NCBI RefSeq assembly: GCF_001953175.1
Contig: NZ_CP018258.1
Span: 1,764,210-1,828,209, forward strand
Source of the DNA: Dehalogenimonas formicexedens
GTDB taxonomy: Bacteria; Chloroflexota; Dehalococcoidia; Dehalococcoidales; Dehalococcoidaceae
Direction: 5' to 3'
Length of the DNA: 64,000 bases
The notes beneath the pieces were generated by a model, which saw only the letters and a program-made list of their open reading frames with translations, did not search any database and was not told the DNA's origin. Each line of letters begins with the position of its first letter. Position 1 is the stretch's first letter. A program made the position numbers and the translations under genes. Positions 48,042 to 57,088 of this stretch are shown here, in pieces.

Positions 48042-49439
48042 GTGCCGGAAACAGCGAAAAGTCTTACATTCAACGACCGCATCGGCATAGCTTTTTCCAA
48101 ATTCCAAAACCGTTTTTTCACACCACGGTTCGCGCTATTCGTTTTCGCTGTCATCTTTCTCGCCGGAGCAACCGCGCGAATCGTTGCAGCTCCATATTCT
48201 GCCACCCAGGATATGGCTCAGTTCTGGTCTTTCGCTCAACTCTTCAAAGAGCACGGCTTCGATTTCTACCGCTATTACAACGGCTACGATCCGATAAACC
48301 CGTGGCAGGGGTGGGGCTATGTGTATCCGCCGATCTGGATACTCATTCTGGGAGTCGCGTTGGCGGCGGTTCCGGGTACGATGGCAGGCCAATTTTTTGT
48401 GGATACGGCCTGGCGGATTGCTGAAAAGGCGCCGATCATCACCGCCGACCTGGCTATTGGATTGATGCTTTTCATAGCTATTCCAGGGTCGCGGTGGAAA
48501 AAACTGTTCTTCTCCGCCCTTTGGCTGCTCAACCCGGTCGCCTGGTACCAGTCGGGGGTTTTCGGGCAGTTCGACGCCATCGCCGCCGCGTTTCTTGTTG
48601 GTTCGCTTATCCTCCTCGAACGGGGGCATGACCGATGGGCGTTCGGGGTGGCCGCCCTGGCGGTGATGACCAAGCAACATACGTTGATTCCGGTGGCCTT
48701 CATGATGGCGGCGACGCTGCGGACCATGCCATGGAGACGCTTCGCGGTGAATTTCGCGATATTCGCGGGGATTGCCGCCCTATTCTCAGTGCCTTTCATG
48801 GTGACCGGGAATATCTTGGAATATGCCCGGGCGGTGGTGCTGCCGGGGCAGGCGCCGGCTTACCAGGAACCTCTGTTATATACATTTTCCGGGAGCGGCG
48901 CAGCCTTTACCTACCTGCATGACAGGTACGGCTGGGACACCTTGAGCTGGTTCAGCTACACCATCCCGGTCCTGGTAATCGCCATTATCGGCGGTTTGGT
49001 CCTGACATACCTCAAACGGCTGTCGCCACTGCGGGCGATGCTGGTCGGTATCCTCCTGTTCATCGGGCTCTTCTACCGCATTAACTACCAGTACCTGGTA
49101 ATATTCATCCCCCTGGCGATCCTGGCCATGGCAAGGACAAGCTATGTGTCAGAGCGGATCATCGCCCTTTGGCTGGCTATTTTCCCGGCGGTGTGGTTAT
49201 GGTACTTCAACCTGTCTTTCTGGTTCACCTACCTGACTCCAGACCACCCTGAGGCGATCTCTTTTTTCGAACGCATCGGGTTGACTCACCTTACGGCTTC
49301 GGACACCGTGTATCTGCGGATCGCGCTGGCTATTACGGTACTTTGCCTGGCCTACACCGCTTTTGCGTTCACCCGATGGAAGCGGCCTACGAATCAACTA
49401 AATCCCGAGGAGGTTAAACGTCAAACAGCTATTCAATGA
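48042..49439 (+). CDS. GT-C-type membrane protein (mannosyltransferase-like)
   Basis: A 465-residue protein with about ten membrane helices. The first periplasmic loop contains SATQDMAQFWSFAQLF and a DFYRYYNGYDPINPWQGWGYVYPPIW region; GT-C glycosyltransferases use acidic residues there. WLLNPVAWYQSGVFGQFDAIAAAFLVGSLILLERG and AVMTKQHTLIPVAFM resemble PIG-M/DUF2029-like proteins that add hexoses to lipid-linked acceptors. Actual donor and acceptor are not inferable. It stands alone and the GTG start appears leaderless. Confidence 0.7.
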   Translation: MPETAKSLTFNDRIGIAFSKFQNRFFTPRFALFVFAVIFLAGATARIVAAPYSATQDMAQFWSFAQLFKEHGFDFYRYYNGYDPINPWQGWGYVYPPIWILILGVALAAVPGTMAGQFFVDTAWRIAEKAPIITADLAIGLMLFIAIPGSRWKKLFFSALWLLNPVAWYQSGVFGQFDAIAAAFLVGSLILLERGHDRWAFGVAALAVMTKQHTLIPVAFMMAATLRTMPWRRFAVNFAIFAGIAALFSVPFMVTGNILEYARAVVLPGQAPAYQEPLLYTFSGSGAAFTYLHDRYGWDTLSWFSYTIPVLVIAIIGGLVLTYLKRLSPLRAMLVGILLFIGLFYRINYQYLVIFIPLAILAMARTSYVSERIIALWLAIFPAVWLWYFNLSFWFTYLTPDHPEAISFFERIGLTHLTASDTVYLRIALAITVLCLAYTAFAFTRWKRPTNQLNPEEVKRQTAIQ

Positions 49440-49498
49440 GTTTGGACCGCCGGATGGTGTAATATTATCATGTTATCATCAAATCGAGGTGAAACCCT

Positions 49499-50335
49499 TT
49501 GAACGCAAACCAGCGCCTAGCTTTAGCGATCGGAATCCTGATGTTAATCGCCATTGCCGGGACAATTGGATTCAGCCGCCTGGAAGGACTATCGGCATTT
49601 GATGCCTTCTATCTAACGGTAGTCACCATCACCACCGTCGGTTACGGGGATATCGTACCGACGACCGATGCCAGCCGATTACTTGCCATGGGGCTAGTAG
49701 TTACCGGTTTCACATTCTTCACTGCGGTGGTCATAACCTCGGTACAATCGCTATTCGAAAGGCGGGAGGAGACCCGGCGCAGCCAACAATTACAGACCCT
49801 CATCACTCTTTTTTATAGTGAAGTTGGCGACAGGCTCATCCGGCTGTTGAGTAGCTGCGACCCGGACCTACCATGCATCCAGGAACCGCCGTCGACTGAA
49901 AAAACCTGGACCCACGAGGATTATTCTCAATTGGCTGAAGTGCTGAAATACCATGGCTTCAAAGTCAGCCTTGAAAAGCTGGACGCGGGGAAACTCAAGG
50001 AGATTCTCGACTCGCCATTGTTGCTGACGCTGCTGGAAAATCCTCAGGTTTTCAATCATGCGCTGTTCAATAAAGTGCTGCGCGGGATGTTCCATGTCAA
50101 AGGTGAGCTTGCGATTCATGAACAGTTCAGCAATCTATCAGATAACCTGCAAGCTCATTTGTCTAATGATCTGAGTAAGATCTACGAACCCGCAGTCAAG
50201 TTGTGGCTGTCTCACATGAAACACCTTGAAAAGGCCTATCCGAGCCTGTTTATGACCATCCTGGAAACTAACCCATTCGGAGTGGCCAAACCGGAACGCT
50301 CCTGCCCGCCGCCGTTCCCGGTCGAACCGGCTTAA
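49499..50335 (+). CDS. Two-helix potassium channel protein
   Basis: A 278-residue protein. Two N-terminal membrane helices flank a pore loop with TTVGYGD, the K+ selectivity filter; ALDAFYLTV-like residues lead in. After the second helix a 190-residue cytoplasmic domain begins RREETRRSQQLQTLITLFYSEVGDRLIRLLSSC; it has no RCK/TrkA nucleotide-binding glycine motif that I can see, so gating ligand is unknown. Start is TTG after GAGGTG. It stands alone downstream of the GT-C gene. Confidence 0.88.
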   Translation: MNANQRLALAIGILMLIAIAGTIGFSRLEGLSAFDAFYLTVVTITTVGYGDIVPTTDASRLLAMGLVVTGFTFFTAVVITSVQSLFERREETRRSQQLQTLITLFYSEVGDRLIRLLSSCDPDLPCIQEPPSTEKTWTHEDYSQLAEVLKYHGFKVSLEKLDAGKLKEILDSPLLLTLLENPQVFNHALFNKVLRGMFHVKGELAIHEQFSNLSDNLQAHLSNDLSKIYEPAVKLWLSHMKHLEKAYPSLFMTILETNPFGVAKPERSCPPPFPVEPA

Positions 50336-50404
50336 TAACCCTCTTGGATTAGCTCGACCCTCTTGGTATGATTAGCCGAACAAAAAAAGGAAAGGATGAA
50401 TTGA

Positions 50405-50980
50405 ATGAAATCGATAAAAGGCTCCAAGACTGAGGTCAATCTGTTAACGGCTTTTGCCGGGGAATCACAGGCGAGGAACCGGTACACCTATTTTGCGTCC
50501 GCGGCCCGGAAGGAAGGTTTCGAGCAGATAGCCAATATCTTCATCGAAACGGCTGAAAACGAAAAGGAACACGCCAAAGTCTTCTTCAAATACCTGGAAG
50601 GCGGCGACGTTCAAATCACCGCCAGCTATCCCGCCGGGACGATAGGTTCAACGCTCAAAAATCTGGAAGCGGCAGCGGCTGGAGAGAACCTGGAGTGGAC
50701 CAGGATTTACGCTGATTTTGCCCAGACGGCTAAAGAAGAAGGATTCCCGGAAGTAGCGCAGTCTTTTGAACAGATCGCCAAGGTCGAGAGATTCCATGAA
50801 TCAAGGTACAGCAAACTGATCTCTAATGTAGCCAACGGCGAGGTTTTTAAGAAAAACGGCGCGGTAAAATGGCATTGCCTCAATTGCGGGTACGTCCATG
50901 AGGGCCCCGAGGCACCGGAAACCTGCCCCGCCTGCAGGCATCCCAGGTCGTTCTATGAAGTGCTGGCCGAAAACTGGTAG
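50405..50980 (+). CDS. Rubrerythrin
   Basis: A 191-residue rubrerythrin, an NADH-peroxidase protein for peroxide defence in anaerobes. The N-terminal ferritin-like di-iron domain has LLTAFAGESQARNRYTYF, ETAENEKEHAKVFF and a second EHA...ESRYSKL helix pair; the rubredoxin-like C-terminus has WHCLNCGYVHEGPEAPETCPACRHP (two CxxC). Start ATG at 50405 follows AAAGGAAAGGATGAATT. Tail-to-tail with a tiny membrane ORF. Confidence 0.95.
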   Translation: MKSIKGSKTEVNLLTAFAGESQARNRYTYFASAARKEGFEQIANIFIETAENEKEHAKVFFKYLEGGDVQITASYPAGTIGSTLKNLEAAAAGENLEWTRIYADFAQTAKEEGFPEVAQSFEQIAKVERFHESRYSKLISNVANGEVFKKNGAVKWHCLNCGYVHEGPEAPETCPACRHPRSFYEVLAENW

Positions 50981-51070
50981 CTAATCATCTTCTGAGTAGA
51001 TATGGGAGACCTTGAGATCGGCGATCCAGGCAATGGCGCTGACCGCCGCGGCAAGTAGTACCAGTAACAT
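50981..51070 (-). CDS. 29-residue membrane peptide (predicted)
   Basis: A short frame too small for usual gene calls. It starts ATG TTA CTG (51070) after AGGAGG at seven bases, a perfect ribosome binding site, and encodes MLLVLLAAAVSAIAWIADLK plus a polar VSHIYSEDD tail, ending directly at the rubrerythrin stop. One hydrophobic helix. It lies downstream of the LuxR regulator gene across a terminator-like stem. Function unknown. Confidence 0.5.
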   Translation of the reverse strand: MLLVLLAAAVSAIAWIADLKVSHIYSEDD

Positions 51071-51110
51071 TTCCGTCCTCCTGATTGCCTTACACCGACA
51101 GCATAAAACG

Positions 51111-51150
51111 GAAATCCCCCCGAGAAATCAGCTTTCCGGGGGGATTTTTT
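51111..51150. terminator. Bidirectional terminator near the response-regulator gene
   Basis: AAATCCCCCCG and CGGGGGGATTT form an 11-bp stem with a 15-base loop, A-rich on one side and TTTTTTAT on the other (51112-51148). It lies between the response regulator's stop at 51178 and the small ORF. Confidence 0.8.
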
Positions 51151-51177
51151 ATATCCGGAGGGCGGGTTTTGGCCAGG

Positions 51178-51819
51178 TCATTTGACCAGTTTTTGTTTCA
51201 AGGCCAGGGAAACGGCCTCGGTGCGGCTTGATACGCCCAGCTTGGAAAGGACGTTGGAGACGTGGAATTTGGCGGTGGAGGGGCTCACCCCCAGCTTATC
51301 GGCGATCTCGGTGTTGGGCAGGCCGTCCACCATGAGCTTAAGTATCTCCTTTTCACGGGCGGTCAGGTCATAGTCCCGGGCGGCGGGGCTCCTCATCTCC
51401 TGGATGAGCACCTGGGTAGCCTCGGAGGACAGCTTGGACTGCCCGGCCATGGCGCCCCTTATGGCTGAGACCAGTTCCGAGGCGGAGACGGTTTTCAGGA
51501 GGTAGCTCATGGCCCCGGCCTTGAGGGCGCCGTCCACCTGCTCCCGCTCCTTGAAACTGGTTAGGACGATGATCCGGATGTCCGGCCAGCGGTCATGGAT
51601 GGCTTTGGTGGCGGCCACGCCGTCCATCACCGGCATCAAGAGGTCCATCAGGATGACGTCGGGCTTGAAGCGCTCGACGAACCTGACGGCCTCGCTGCCG
51701 TCGGCGGCCTCCCCGGCCAGTTCCAGGTCATCCTCGGCGGCCAGCATCGCCTTAAGGCCCGACCGCACCACGCCGTGATCGTCAACCAGCATGACCCGAA
51801 TTGGTTCAGTTTCCGCCAT
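51178..51819 (-). CDS. NarL/LuxR-type response regulator
   Basis: A 213-residue response regulator. The receiver domain holds DVILMDLLMPVMDGVAAT with the phospho-acceptor aspartate near 56, a T and K switch pair (LTSFKER), and the HTH is LTAREKEILKLMVDGLPNTEIADKLGVSPSTAKFHVSNVLSKLGVSSR. The gene overlaps the 3' end of the kinase gene by 14 bases, which shows strong coupling. It is the last of the BMP-lipoprotein, kinase and regulator run. Confidence 0.94.
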   Translation of the reverse strand: MAETEPIRVMLVDDHGVVRSGLKAMLAAEDDLELAGEAADGSEAVRFVERFKPDVILMDLLMPVMDGVAATKAIHDRWPDIRIIVLTSFKEREQVDGALKAGAMSYLLKTVSASELVSAIRGAMAGQSKLSSEATQVLIQEMRSPAARDYDLTAREKEILKLMVDGLPNTEIADKLGVSPSTAKFHVSNVLSKLGVSSRTEAVSLALKQKLVK

Positions 51820-53587
51820 TTGTTGCCTCCTTAACCGGCTTTTGCCATTTAACGGTCACCGTCGTCCCTTGACCGGGCTGACTTTCGATCGATAATTCTG
51901 CCCCGATCTCCCTGGATCTCTCGGTCATGATGCCTAACCCGAGGCTGCCCGGCCTGGCGTACGCCCGGTCGAAGCCCCGGCCATTATCGGCGATACTCAG
52001 GCGGATCGAATCCCCTTCACACCACAGCCTGATAGAGATTTGAGAAGCCTGGGCATGCTTGGCGATATTGTTGAGGGCTTCCTGGGCTATCCGGTAAAAA
52101 GCCACTTTCACCTCAGGGTCCATGGAACATTCATCTTCAATTTTAAGGTCCAGCGGTATCCGGTGCCGGTTCCCGAACGATTCAACAAGCTGGCGCAAAA
52201 GGTAGCTCGTTTCCGCTTCAAGAAGGGCTTGCGGCCTGAGTTCAAATAATAAAGTGCGCATCTCAGCCAGCGCGCCGCGAGTCAATTGCTGGATCTCGGC
52301 AAGCCGGCGGCGGCCTTCATCCGGGTTTTTAGCCCACAATTTTGGCAGGACTTCAGCGATTATCGATGCCGAAAACAAGGTCTGGCTGACGGCGTCGTGG
52401 AGCTCCCTCGCGAGCCGATTGCGTTCGTCGATAGCCGCCCGCTCCAGTTTTCCTTCTGTCGCCTGCAGACGCTCTATCATCTGGTCGAAGGAGCGTGAAA
52501 GCTGTCCAATCTCATCGCTTCGTTTCATCGGGTTGATGCGTTTCAAAGAACCGGTGCGGGCGATATCATTCGTCGTCACGGTTAGCGTTACTATCGGTTT
52601 GGTCACACCGTTTACGGCACGGAAAATGGCAGCCGTGCCCAAAAAGGCCATAAACATCCAAATGCCTATGACGGCGGCGCCCATGCGGCTGATGGGAATG
52701 TTGGTCTCCGAGGCGGATTGCTCAATGACCACTCCCCATCCGGTCAAGCCCCCCACCGGGCTGAAGGCTGCCAGGATCAATCCCCGGGCGGGATCATGGT
52801 ACTCCGCAAAACCTTCATTGCCGTCGAGCAAAGGGGTGAGGGAGTTTTCGATGGGATGTCCCAGGTGCGATGATTCCGGATAGGCGATGATGGTACCCTC
52901 ACGCGACACGATATAGGTGAACCCGGTCTGGCCGAAGGTGATCTGGTCTATGCGTTCCCACATGGACTGGAGATCTATTTCGAGGACAGCGATGACGGGA
53001 TTGCCTGCCACCGGACTCAACGACAACCCCAGATGTAAAACCGGCACATTTCCGAGGTCAGTATATTGCACCCCGGAAACGTAGGTGCCGCCGGCCAGGG
53101 ATTGCCGGAAGGCGTTCATCACCCTCTCGTCGACAACAGCCGGGGAACGGGTGATGATATCGGCGCTTCTCAACCGGAGAAGGCTATCGACACTGTCGTT
53201 GACAAAAATCTGGAGCCTGCCCTGAAGGTCAAACAGATAAATACCCCGGTACTGCTGCGGGGCTGACAGGCGCAATGATATCGCTGCCGAAGCCTGGGCG
53301 TCCAGATCCGGGCTCAAAAGTTCAAGGTGCCTCGTAAAATTCCGGGCATCAGCCAGAATGCCGTTCATCTGGGAGTTCAGGTCACGGCTGATGATCGAGG
53401 CGGTCTGAACGTTACGGTCCCGGGTCTCGTTAAGCATCTGCTGTTGCCCGAAACCAAGGAAGGTGAAAGCGATAATGGTCACGGCCACAATCCAGAAAAC
53501 CGCGCTGGATACGACCAGGCGGCGTTTTAGACTAACGGCCACCCACCGGGTAATCCGAGACCAGATGGGCGGGCGACTTGAAGACAT
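51806..53587 (-). CDS. Sensor histidine kinase (dCache-HAMP-HisKA_3)
   Basis: A 593-residue kinase of the NarL-partner group. Membrane helix 1 at 26-46, a large outside sensor (50-295) of dCache form with VSREGTIIAYPESSHLGHPIE, helix 2 near 300-322, HAMP to 375 (RINPMKRSDEIGQLSRSFDQMIERL), HisKA_3 (ERNRLARELHDAVSQTLFSAS) and a HATPase domain with DNGRGF and GLGIMTERSREIGAELSIES. Stop and start of kinase and BMP gene overlap by one base. Ligand unknown, but the adjoining lipoprotein may deliver it. Confidence 0.94.
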   Translation of the reverse strand: MSSSRPPIWSRITRWVAVSLKRRLVVSSAVFWIVAVTIIAFTFLGFGQQQMLNETRDRNVQTASIISRDLNSQMNGILADARNFTRHLELLSPDLDAQASAAISLRLSAPQQYRGIYLFDLQGRLQIFVNDSVDSLLRLRSADIITRSPAVVDERVMNAFRQSLAGGTYVSGVQYTDLGNVPVLHLGLSLSPVAGNPVIAVLEIDLQSMWERIDQITFGQTGFTYIVSREGTIIAYPESSHLGHPIENSLTPLLDGNEGFAEYHDPARGLILAAFSPVGGLTGWGVVIEQSASETNIPISRMGAAVIGIWMFMAFLGTAAIFRAVNGVTKPIVTLTVTTNDIARTGSLKRINPMKRSDEIGQLSRSFDQMIERLQATEGKLERAAIDERNRLARELHDAVSQTLFSASIIAEVLPKLWAKNPDEGRRRLAEIQQLTRGALAEMRTLLFELRPQALLEAETSYLLRQLVESFGNRHRIPLDLKIEDECSMDPEVKVAFYRIAQEALNNIAKHAQASQISIRLWCEGDSIRLSIADNGRGFDRAYARPGSLGLGIMTERSREIGAELSIESQPGQGTTVTVKWQKPVKEATNGGN

Positions 53588-54570
53588 TATTCTGCCTTGA
53601 CCACGATCTGACCGGCGATAATTTTCTGCTTGAGATCATCGAGACGGGCGCTGATTTGAGGCGTGACGATGTTCGGGTCGAACGGACCCAGGGCTAAGCC
53701 GTTCTCTTTCAAACCAAGCGAACTGACACCCGGTTTGAATGAGTCATGGTAAACCCCGTCGATAAGCAGCATCACCGCTGTGTCCACCCTTTTTGGCCGG
53801 TTGCCGACCATGTTGCCGGGGGCCAGGTAGCGTTGATCGCCGCTGGTGCCGGTAACGTACTTATTGACCTGCTGGGCCGCCTGGATGATGCCCAAGCCGG
53901 TTTTGGAGGCGGCGTTATGGATGACATCGACGCCTTCGCCGTAGCGCTTCAGGGCTAAAGCCAGCCCGACCGCCGGATCAGCGAAGGTGCCGGCAAAATC
54001 AGTCAGGACAGTAACGCCCGGATCCTGGTATGCCACACCCTGAGAAAATCCGGTCATAATGCGGCGAATGGCCGGGATGTCGGTCCCGCCGATGACATCG
54101 ACCTTCTTTGTCTTAGTCAGCATGGCGGCGAGGGCGCCCATCAGGAAATCTGCTTCCTGCTCCCGGTAGACGACGGAGGCGACGTTATCCGCGGCTAATT
54201 CAAAATCGATACCGGCGAAATGGATACCCGGGAATTCGGAAGCGACGGTTTTGAGGCTTTCCAGGTTCTCGAAGGCGACGGCGATGATGAGGTCATAATG
54301 GTTGCGGGCAAACAGCCGGAGCGCATCGATATTAGCGTCCTTGGTACCGGTATCGATAGTTTCAAAACGGATATTATATTTCTTTTGCGCTTCGAGTAGT
54401 CCGGCATAAGCGGAATCGTTAAATGAACGGTCCCCCAGGCCGCCGCTACCCAACAGGAGCCCCACGTTCAATATCCTGGCAGGTTGCGCGGGCTGAGCGC
54501 AGCTAAAAACGGGGAGGAGAAGCGCGGCTGAAATCAACAGAACGAATAAGCGCCGGCCCGGCAAAAACAT
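53587..54570 (-). CDS. BMP-family (PnrA-like) lipoprotein, two-component partner
   Basis: A 327-residue substrate-binding lipoprotein of the basic membrane protein family, which includes purine-nucleoside receptors. The signal is MFLPGRRLFVLLISAALLLP with lipobox FSC (Cys 24). Body features: LLLGSGGLGDRSFNDSAYAGL, YDLIIAVAFENLESLKTVA, and YVTGTSGDQRYLAPGNMVGN. I start at 54570; a longer frame from 54618 lacks family-like sequence. No ABC permease or ATPase genes follow, so it likely works as a ligand-sensing subunit for the kinase. Ligand is not inferable. Confidence 0.88.
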   Translation of the reverse strand: MFLPGRRLFVLLISAALLLPVFSCAQPAQPARILNVGLLLGSGGLGDRSFNDSAYAGLLEAQKKYNIRFETIDTGTKDANIDALRLFARNHYDLIIAVAFENLESLKTVASEFPGIHFAGIDFELAADNVASVVYREQEADFLMGALAAMLTKTKKVDVIGGTDIPAIRRIMTGFSQGVAYQDPGVTVLTDFAGTFADPAVGLALALKRYGEGVDVIHNAASKTGLGIIQAAQQVNKYVTGTSGDQRYLAPGNMVGNRPKRVDTAVMLLIDGVYHDSFKPGVSSLGLKENGLALGPFDPNIVTPQISARLDDLKQKIIAGQIVVKAE

Positions 54571-54737
54571 AAGATAACTCTCTGGTAACGCAATCGTCCA
54601 TAATCGTAATTGGGACATTAATAAATGTCAATTGAAATCTTCACATTTCACGATCCCGGTTCATGCCCCCCGCCGTAAGTACGGTAATGAAAACTAGCCG
54701 TCTATATAGTTAAAATCCGTCCTTTTCCACGGCGTTT

Positions 54738-55562
54738 ATGAACCGTTCCCAACCTATACTGTCTATCGTGAACGCAACTAACACCATATCCAACGCCAGA
54801 AATCAGATCTACGCTCTGCCAAAGGTATTGGCTCTCAGATCTTCGAATATCGCTACGGTCATGGGACTTGCTTTCCCGGCCATTTTCCTAGGGGGCACGA
54901 CCGCCCTGGAAATATATCAACCCGGTTACAACCGGGTCTCAAATACCATCAGCGAACTGGTATGGGGGCCGGCGGGTTGGGTAGAGAACCTGATGTTCGT
55001 GGCTTTCGCGCTAACCCTAGTTTTATTGGGTATGAGGATCATGGCAGCGAGGTTGCCCCTGCTGGCCGCCGCCCTGGGTTTTGCCGTAATCGCGGTATTT
55101 CCGACCCAGGCCCCTGATTCGGCGCCCACATTTGGGTCCCTGGTCCACCAGTACACAGCCCAGGGAATCGCGGCAGCGCTGCCGGTCGCCTGCTTCATGC
55201 TGGCCCGGACGCTCCGGAAATGCGAGGAGCACCGGTTCCTGGTGATGTGCAGCCTAACCGGGGGAGTGATCGGGGCTACCTTGAACCTTGCCGGCCTGGT
55301 GGCGATTTACGCTGACACAAACTGGATAGGCGGCATCGAACGCCTGATTGTGCTTAACGGACTGATCTGGATACAGCTATCAAGCATCCATCTTTGGCTG
55401 GCGGACAGAAAGGCGCGCGAGGGTGACCGCTTCCAATACAGGAATCCGAAGCGTTGTTCTGTAAAAGGGCCTCCGGCGATGCGACCGGTTATGGCGAGCG
55501 CATTTGACCTCAATGAGAACCACGCTCAGCGGCGTTACAAATCCGGGTTCCAACCCGATTGA
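54738..55562 (+). CDS. DUF998 family membrane protein
   Basis: A 274-residue protein with about six membrane helices, DUF998 type: FPAIFLGGTTALEIYQPGYNRVSNTISELVWGPAGWVENLMFVAFALTLVLLGMRI is the family start; a PD...THFGSLVHQYTAQGIAAALPVACFMLARTL region is typical. Two start sites are possible (ATG at 54738, or one near 54861 just before the first helix). The extra N-terminal 40 residues are polar. Function unknown. Confidence 0.75.
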   Translation: MNRSQPILSIVNATNTISNARNQIYALPKVLALRSSNIATVMGLAFPAIFLGGTTALEIYQPGYNRVSNTISELVWGPAGWVENLMFVAFALTLVLLGMRIMAARLPLLAAALGFAVIAVFPTQAPDSAPTFGSLVHQYTAQGIAAALPVACFMLARTLRKCEEHRFLVMCSLTGGVIGATLNLAGLVAIYADTNWIGGIERLIVLNGLIWIQLSSIHLWLADRKAREGDRFQYRNPKRCSVKGPPAMRPVMASAFDLNENHAQRRYKSGFQPD

Positions 55563-55595
55563 CGCCCTTTGTTAAAAGTACTAAGATACCGGCGT

Positions 55596-56012
55596 ATGAT
55601 CGGGACAAAAGTCCTGCGGGCTGCAACAATCAGCGCCTTAACTCTGACCCTCACCCTGGCATCAGGTTGCGACAGCGTTAAAGGCGTTTTCGATTCCAAA
55701 GACGACACATCGACAACGACCGCTGCTCCAGTCACTTCGATGCCCAAACCCAAGCCGGTGGTGAAATCCGTCGAAGCCACGACGAGCGGCATGGACAGCC
55801 ACTACTACGCAATTCTCCAGATTACTATCGAGAATAAAGGCTCCGACGGCACCGTTATCGTCAGGGCGACATTGACCCAGGGCGGGGTGACCCAGACCAA
55901 CGACATGATCACCAACCTCGATAAAGATAAGACACAAACCCTCCCCCTGGTTTTCCCGCTCAAATGGCAAGGCGGCGACTGGACGCAGACAGTCGACGTT
56001 ATTGTCCCGTAA
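55596..56012 (+). CDS. Hypothetical lipoprotein with Ig-like body
   Basis: A 138-residue protein with a lipoprotein signal (TKVLRAATISALTLTLTLASGC), a threonine/serine-rich low-complexity linker (DDTSTTTAAPVTSMPKPKPV) and a beta-rich domain (AILQITIENKGSDGTVIVRATLTQGG) reminiscent of FxLYD/CARDB-like transport or adhesion folds. The ATG at 55596 gives a standard signal start. It follows DUF998 by 33 bases. No recognisable family. Confidence 0.7.
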   Translation: MIGTKVLRAATISALTLTLTLASGCDSVKGVFDSKDDTSTTTAAPVTSMPKPKPVVKSVEATTSGMDSHYYAILQITIENKGSDGTVIVRATLTQGGVTQTNDMITNLDKDKTQTLPLVFPLKWQGGDWTQTVDVIVP

Positions 56013-56297
56013 GCAATCCGCCGGCGCCAATTGATTCCATTGCAACTTGGGTGTTTTTTCCCAGACCCCTGAAAAATCGTAACCATTAACTTCGCTTCTC
56101 GGTTCGTGTTGTTTACCCGAAGGGTTATCAATTACTAATCCGCCCCATTCGTATGACAAAGCTACGACCAATTTACTTTGCTTGAAATCTGTGCTATATT
56201 TTGCCGATGGTATTAATCCTTGACATCTTTAGCCTAATCAGGGCCTACAAATCCCAATTTTTCAGTCATTAAGCATTTTTAAGCAAAGGAGACCGCT

Positions 56298-57086
56298 ATG
56301 CCCGTTGGAATGCTGATCGACACCACCAAGTGCATCCTGTGCCTGAGGTGCGAGAACGAATGCCACAACTTCTATGGTCTAAAAAACAAGCGTCTCGAAG
56401 GCTCAAGCGACAAACCGGAATTGGATGCGTACCACTATGTGGTGGTGAAGAACTACGAGGTCCCTACCCCTAACGGAACCAAAGTCGTGGGCGTCAGCAA
56501 ACGCTGTCTGCACTGCTTCAGCCCGGCCTGCGCCTCTGTTTGCCCGGTTGCCGCCCTTCATAAAACCCCCGAGGGGCCGGTCGTCTGGGATGAGGGACGG
56601 TGCATCGGCTGCCGCTACTGCCAGAACGCCTGCCCGTTCGAGATCCCCAAATTCGAATGGGATGTCGCCTGGCCTAAGATCCAGAAGTGCATTTTCTGCC
56701 ATGACCAGCGCCTCCTCAAGGGGTTGAACCCGGTGTGCGCCGATGTCTGCCCCACCCAGGCTATCCGATTCGGCGACCGGGCGGACCTTATCGCTCTGGC
56801 TCACCAGAGAATCGCTGACAACCCGGACGTGTACTTCGATCATGTCTACGGTGAGACAGAAGTCGGCGGCACGCTAAAGATGTACATCGGCGCGGTGGAT
56901 ATGCGCGAGCTGGGATTCCCCGAGACCGAAACCGAAATGTACCCCAATTTCACTCACGAATTTCTCAGCAGAATCCCGGTTGAAATCGCCTCACTGGCCC
57001 TGATCCTGGGCGGGATTTACACCTTCCGGTCGCGCCGCATGGCAGCCGCCGGTAAAGACAACTCTCATAACGAGAAGCGAGGTTAA
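56298..57086 (+). CDS. hybA: Hydrogenase ferredoxin-like subunit (HybA/HupX type)
   Basis: A 262-residue protein with four [4Fe-4S] cysteine sets: CILCLRCENECH, CLHCFSPACASVCP, CIGCRYCQNACPFE and CIFCHDQRLLKGLNPVCADVCP, and one C-terminal membrane helix (VEIASLALILGGIYTF) before a basic tail. This is the electron-wire subunit of HybOABC-type uptake hydrogenases. Unlike E. coli HybA, no Tat signal precedes the first cysteines (the protein starts MPVGMLIDTTKCILC), so export must rely on the small subunit or the protein faces the cytoplasm. It opens the four-gene operon. Confidence 0.9.
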   Translation: MPVGMLIDTTKCILCLRCENECHNFYGLKNKRLEGSSDKPELDAYHYVVVKNYEVPTPNGTKVVGVSKRCLHCFSPACASVCPVAALHKTPEGPVVWDEGRCIGCRYCQNACPFEIPKFEWDVAWPKIQKCIFCHDQRLLKGLNPVCADVCPTQAIRFGDRADLIALAHQRIADNPDVYFDHVYGETEVGGTLKMYIGAVDMRELGFPETETEMYPNFTHEFLSRIPVEIASLALILGGIYTFRSRRMAAAGKDNSHNEKRG

Positions 57087-57088
57087 TC

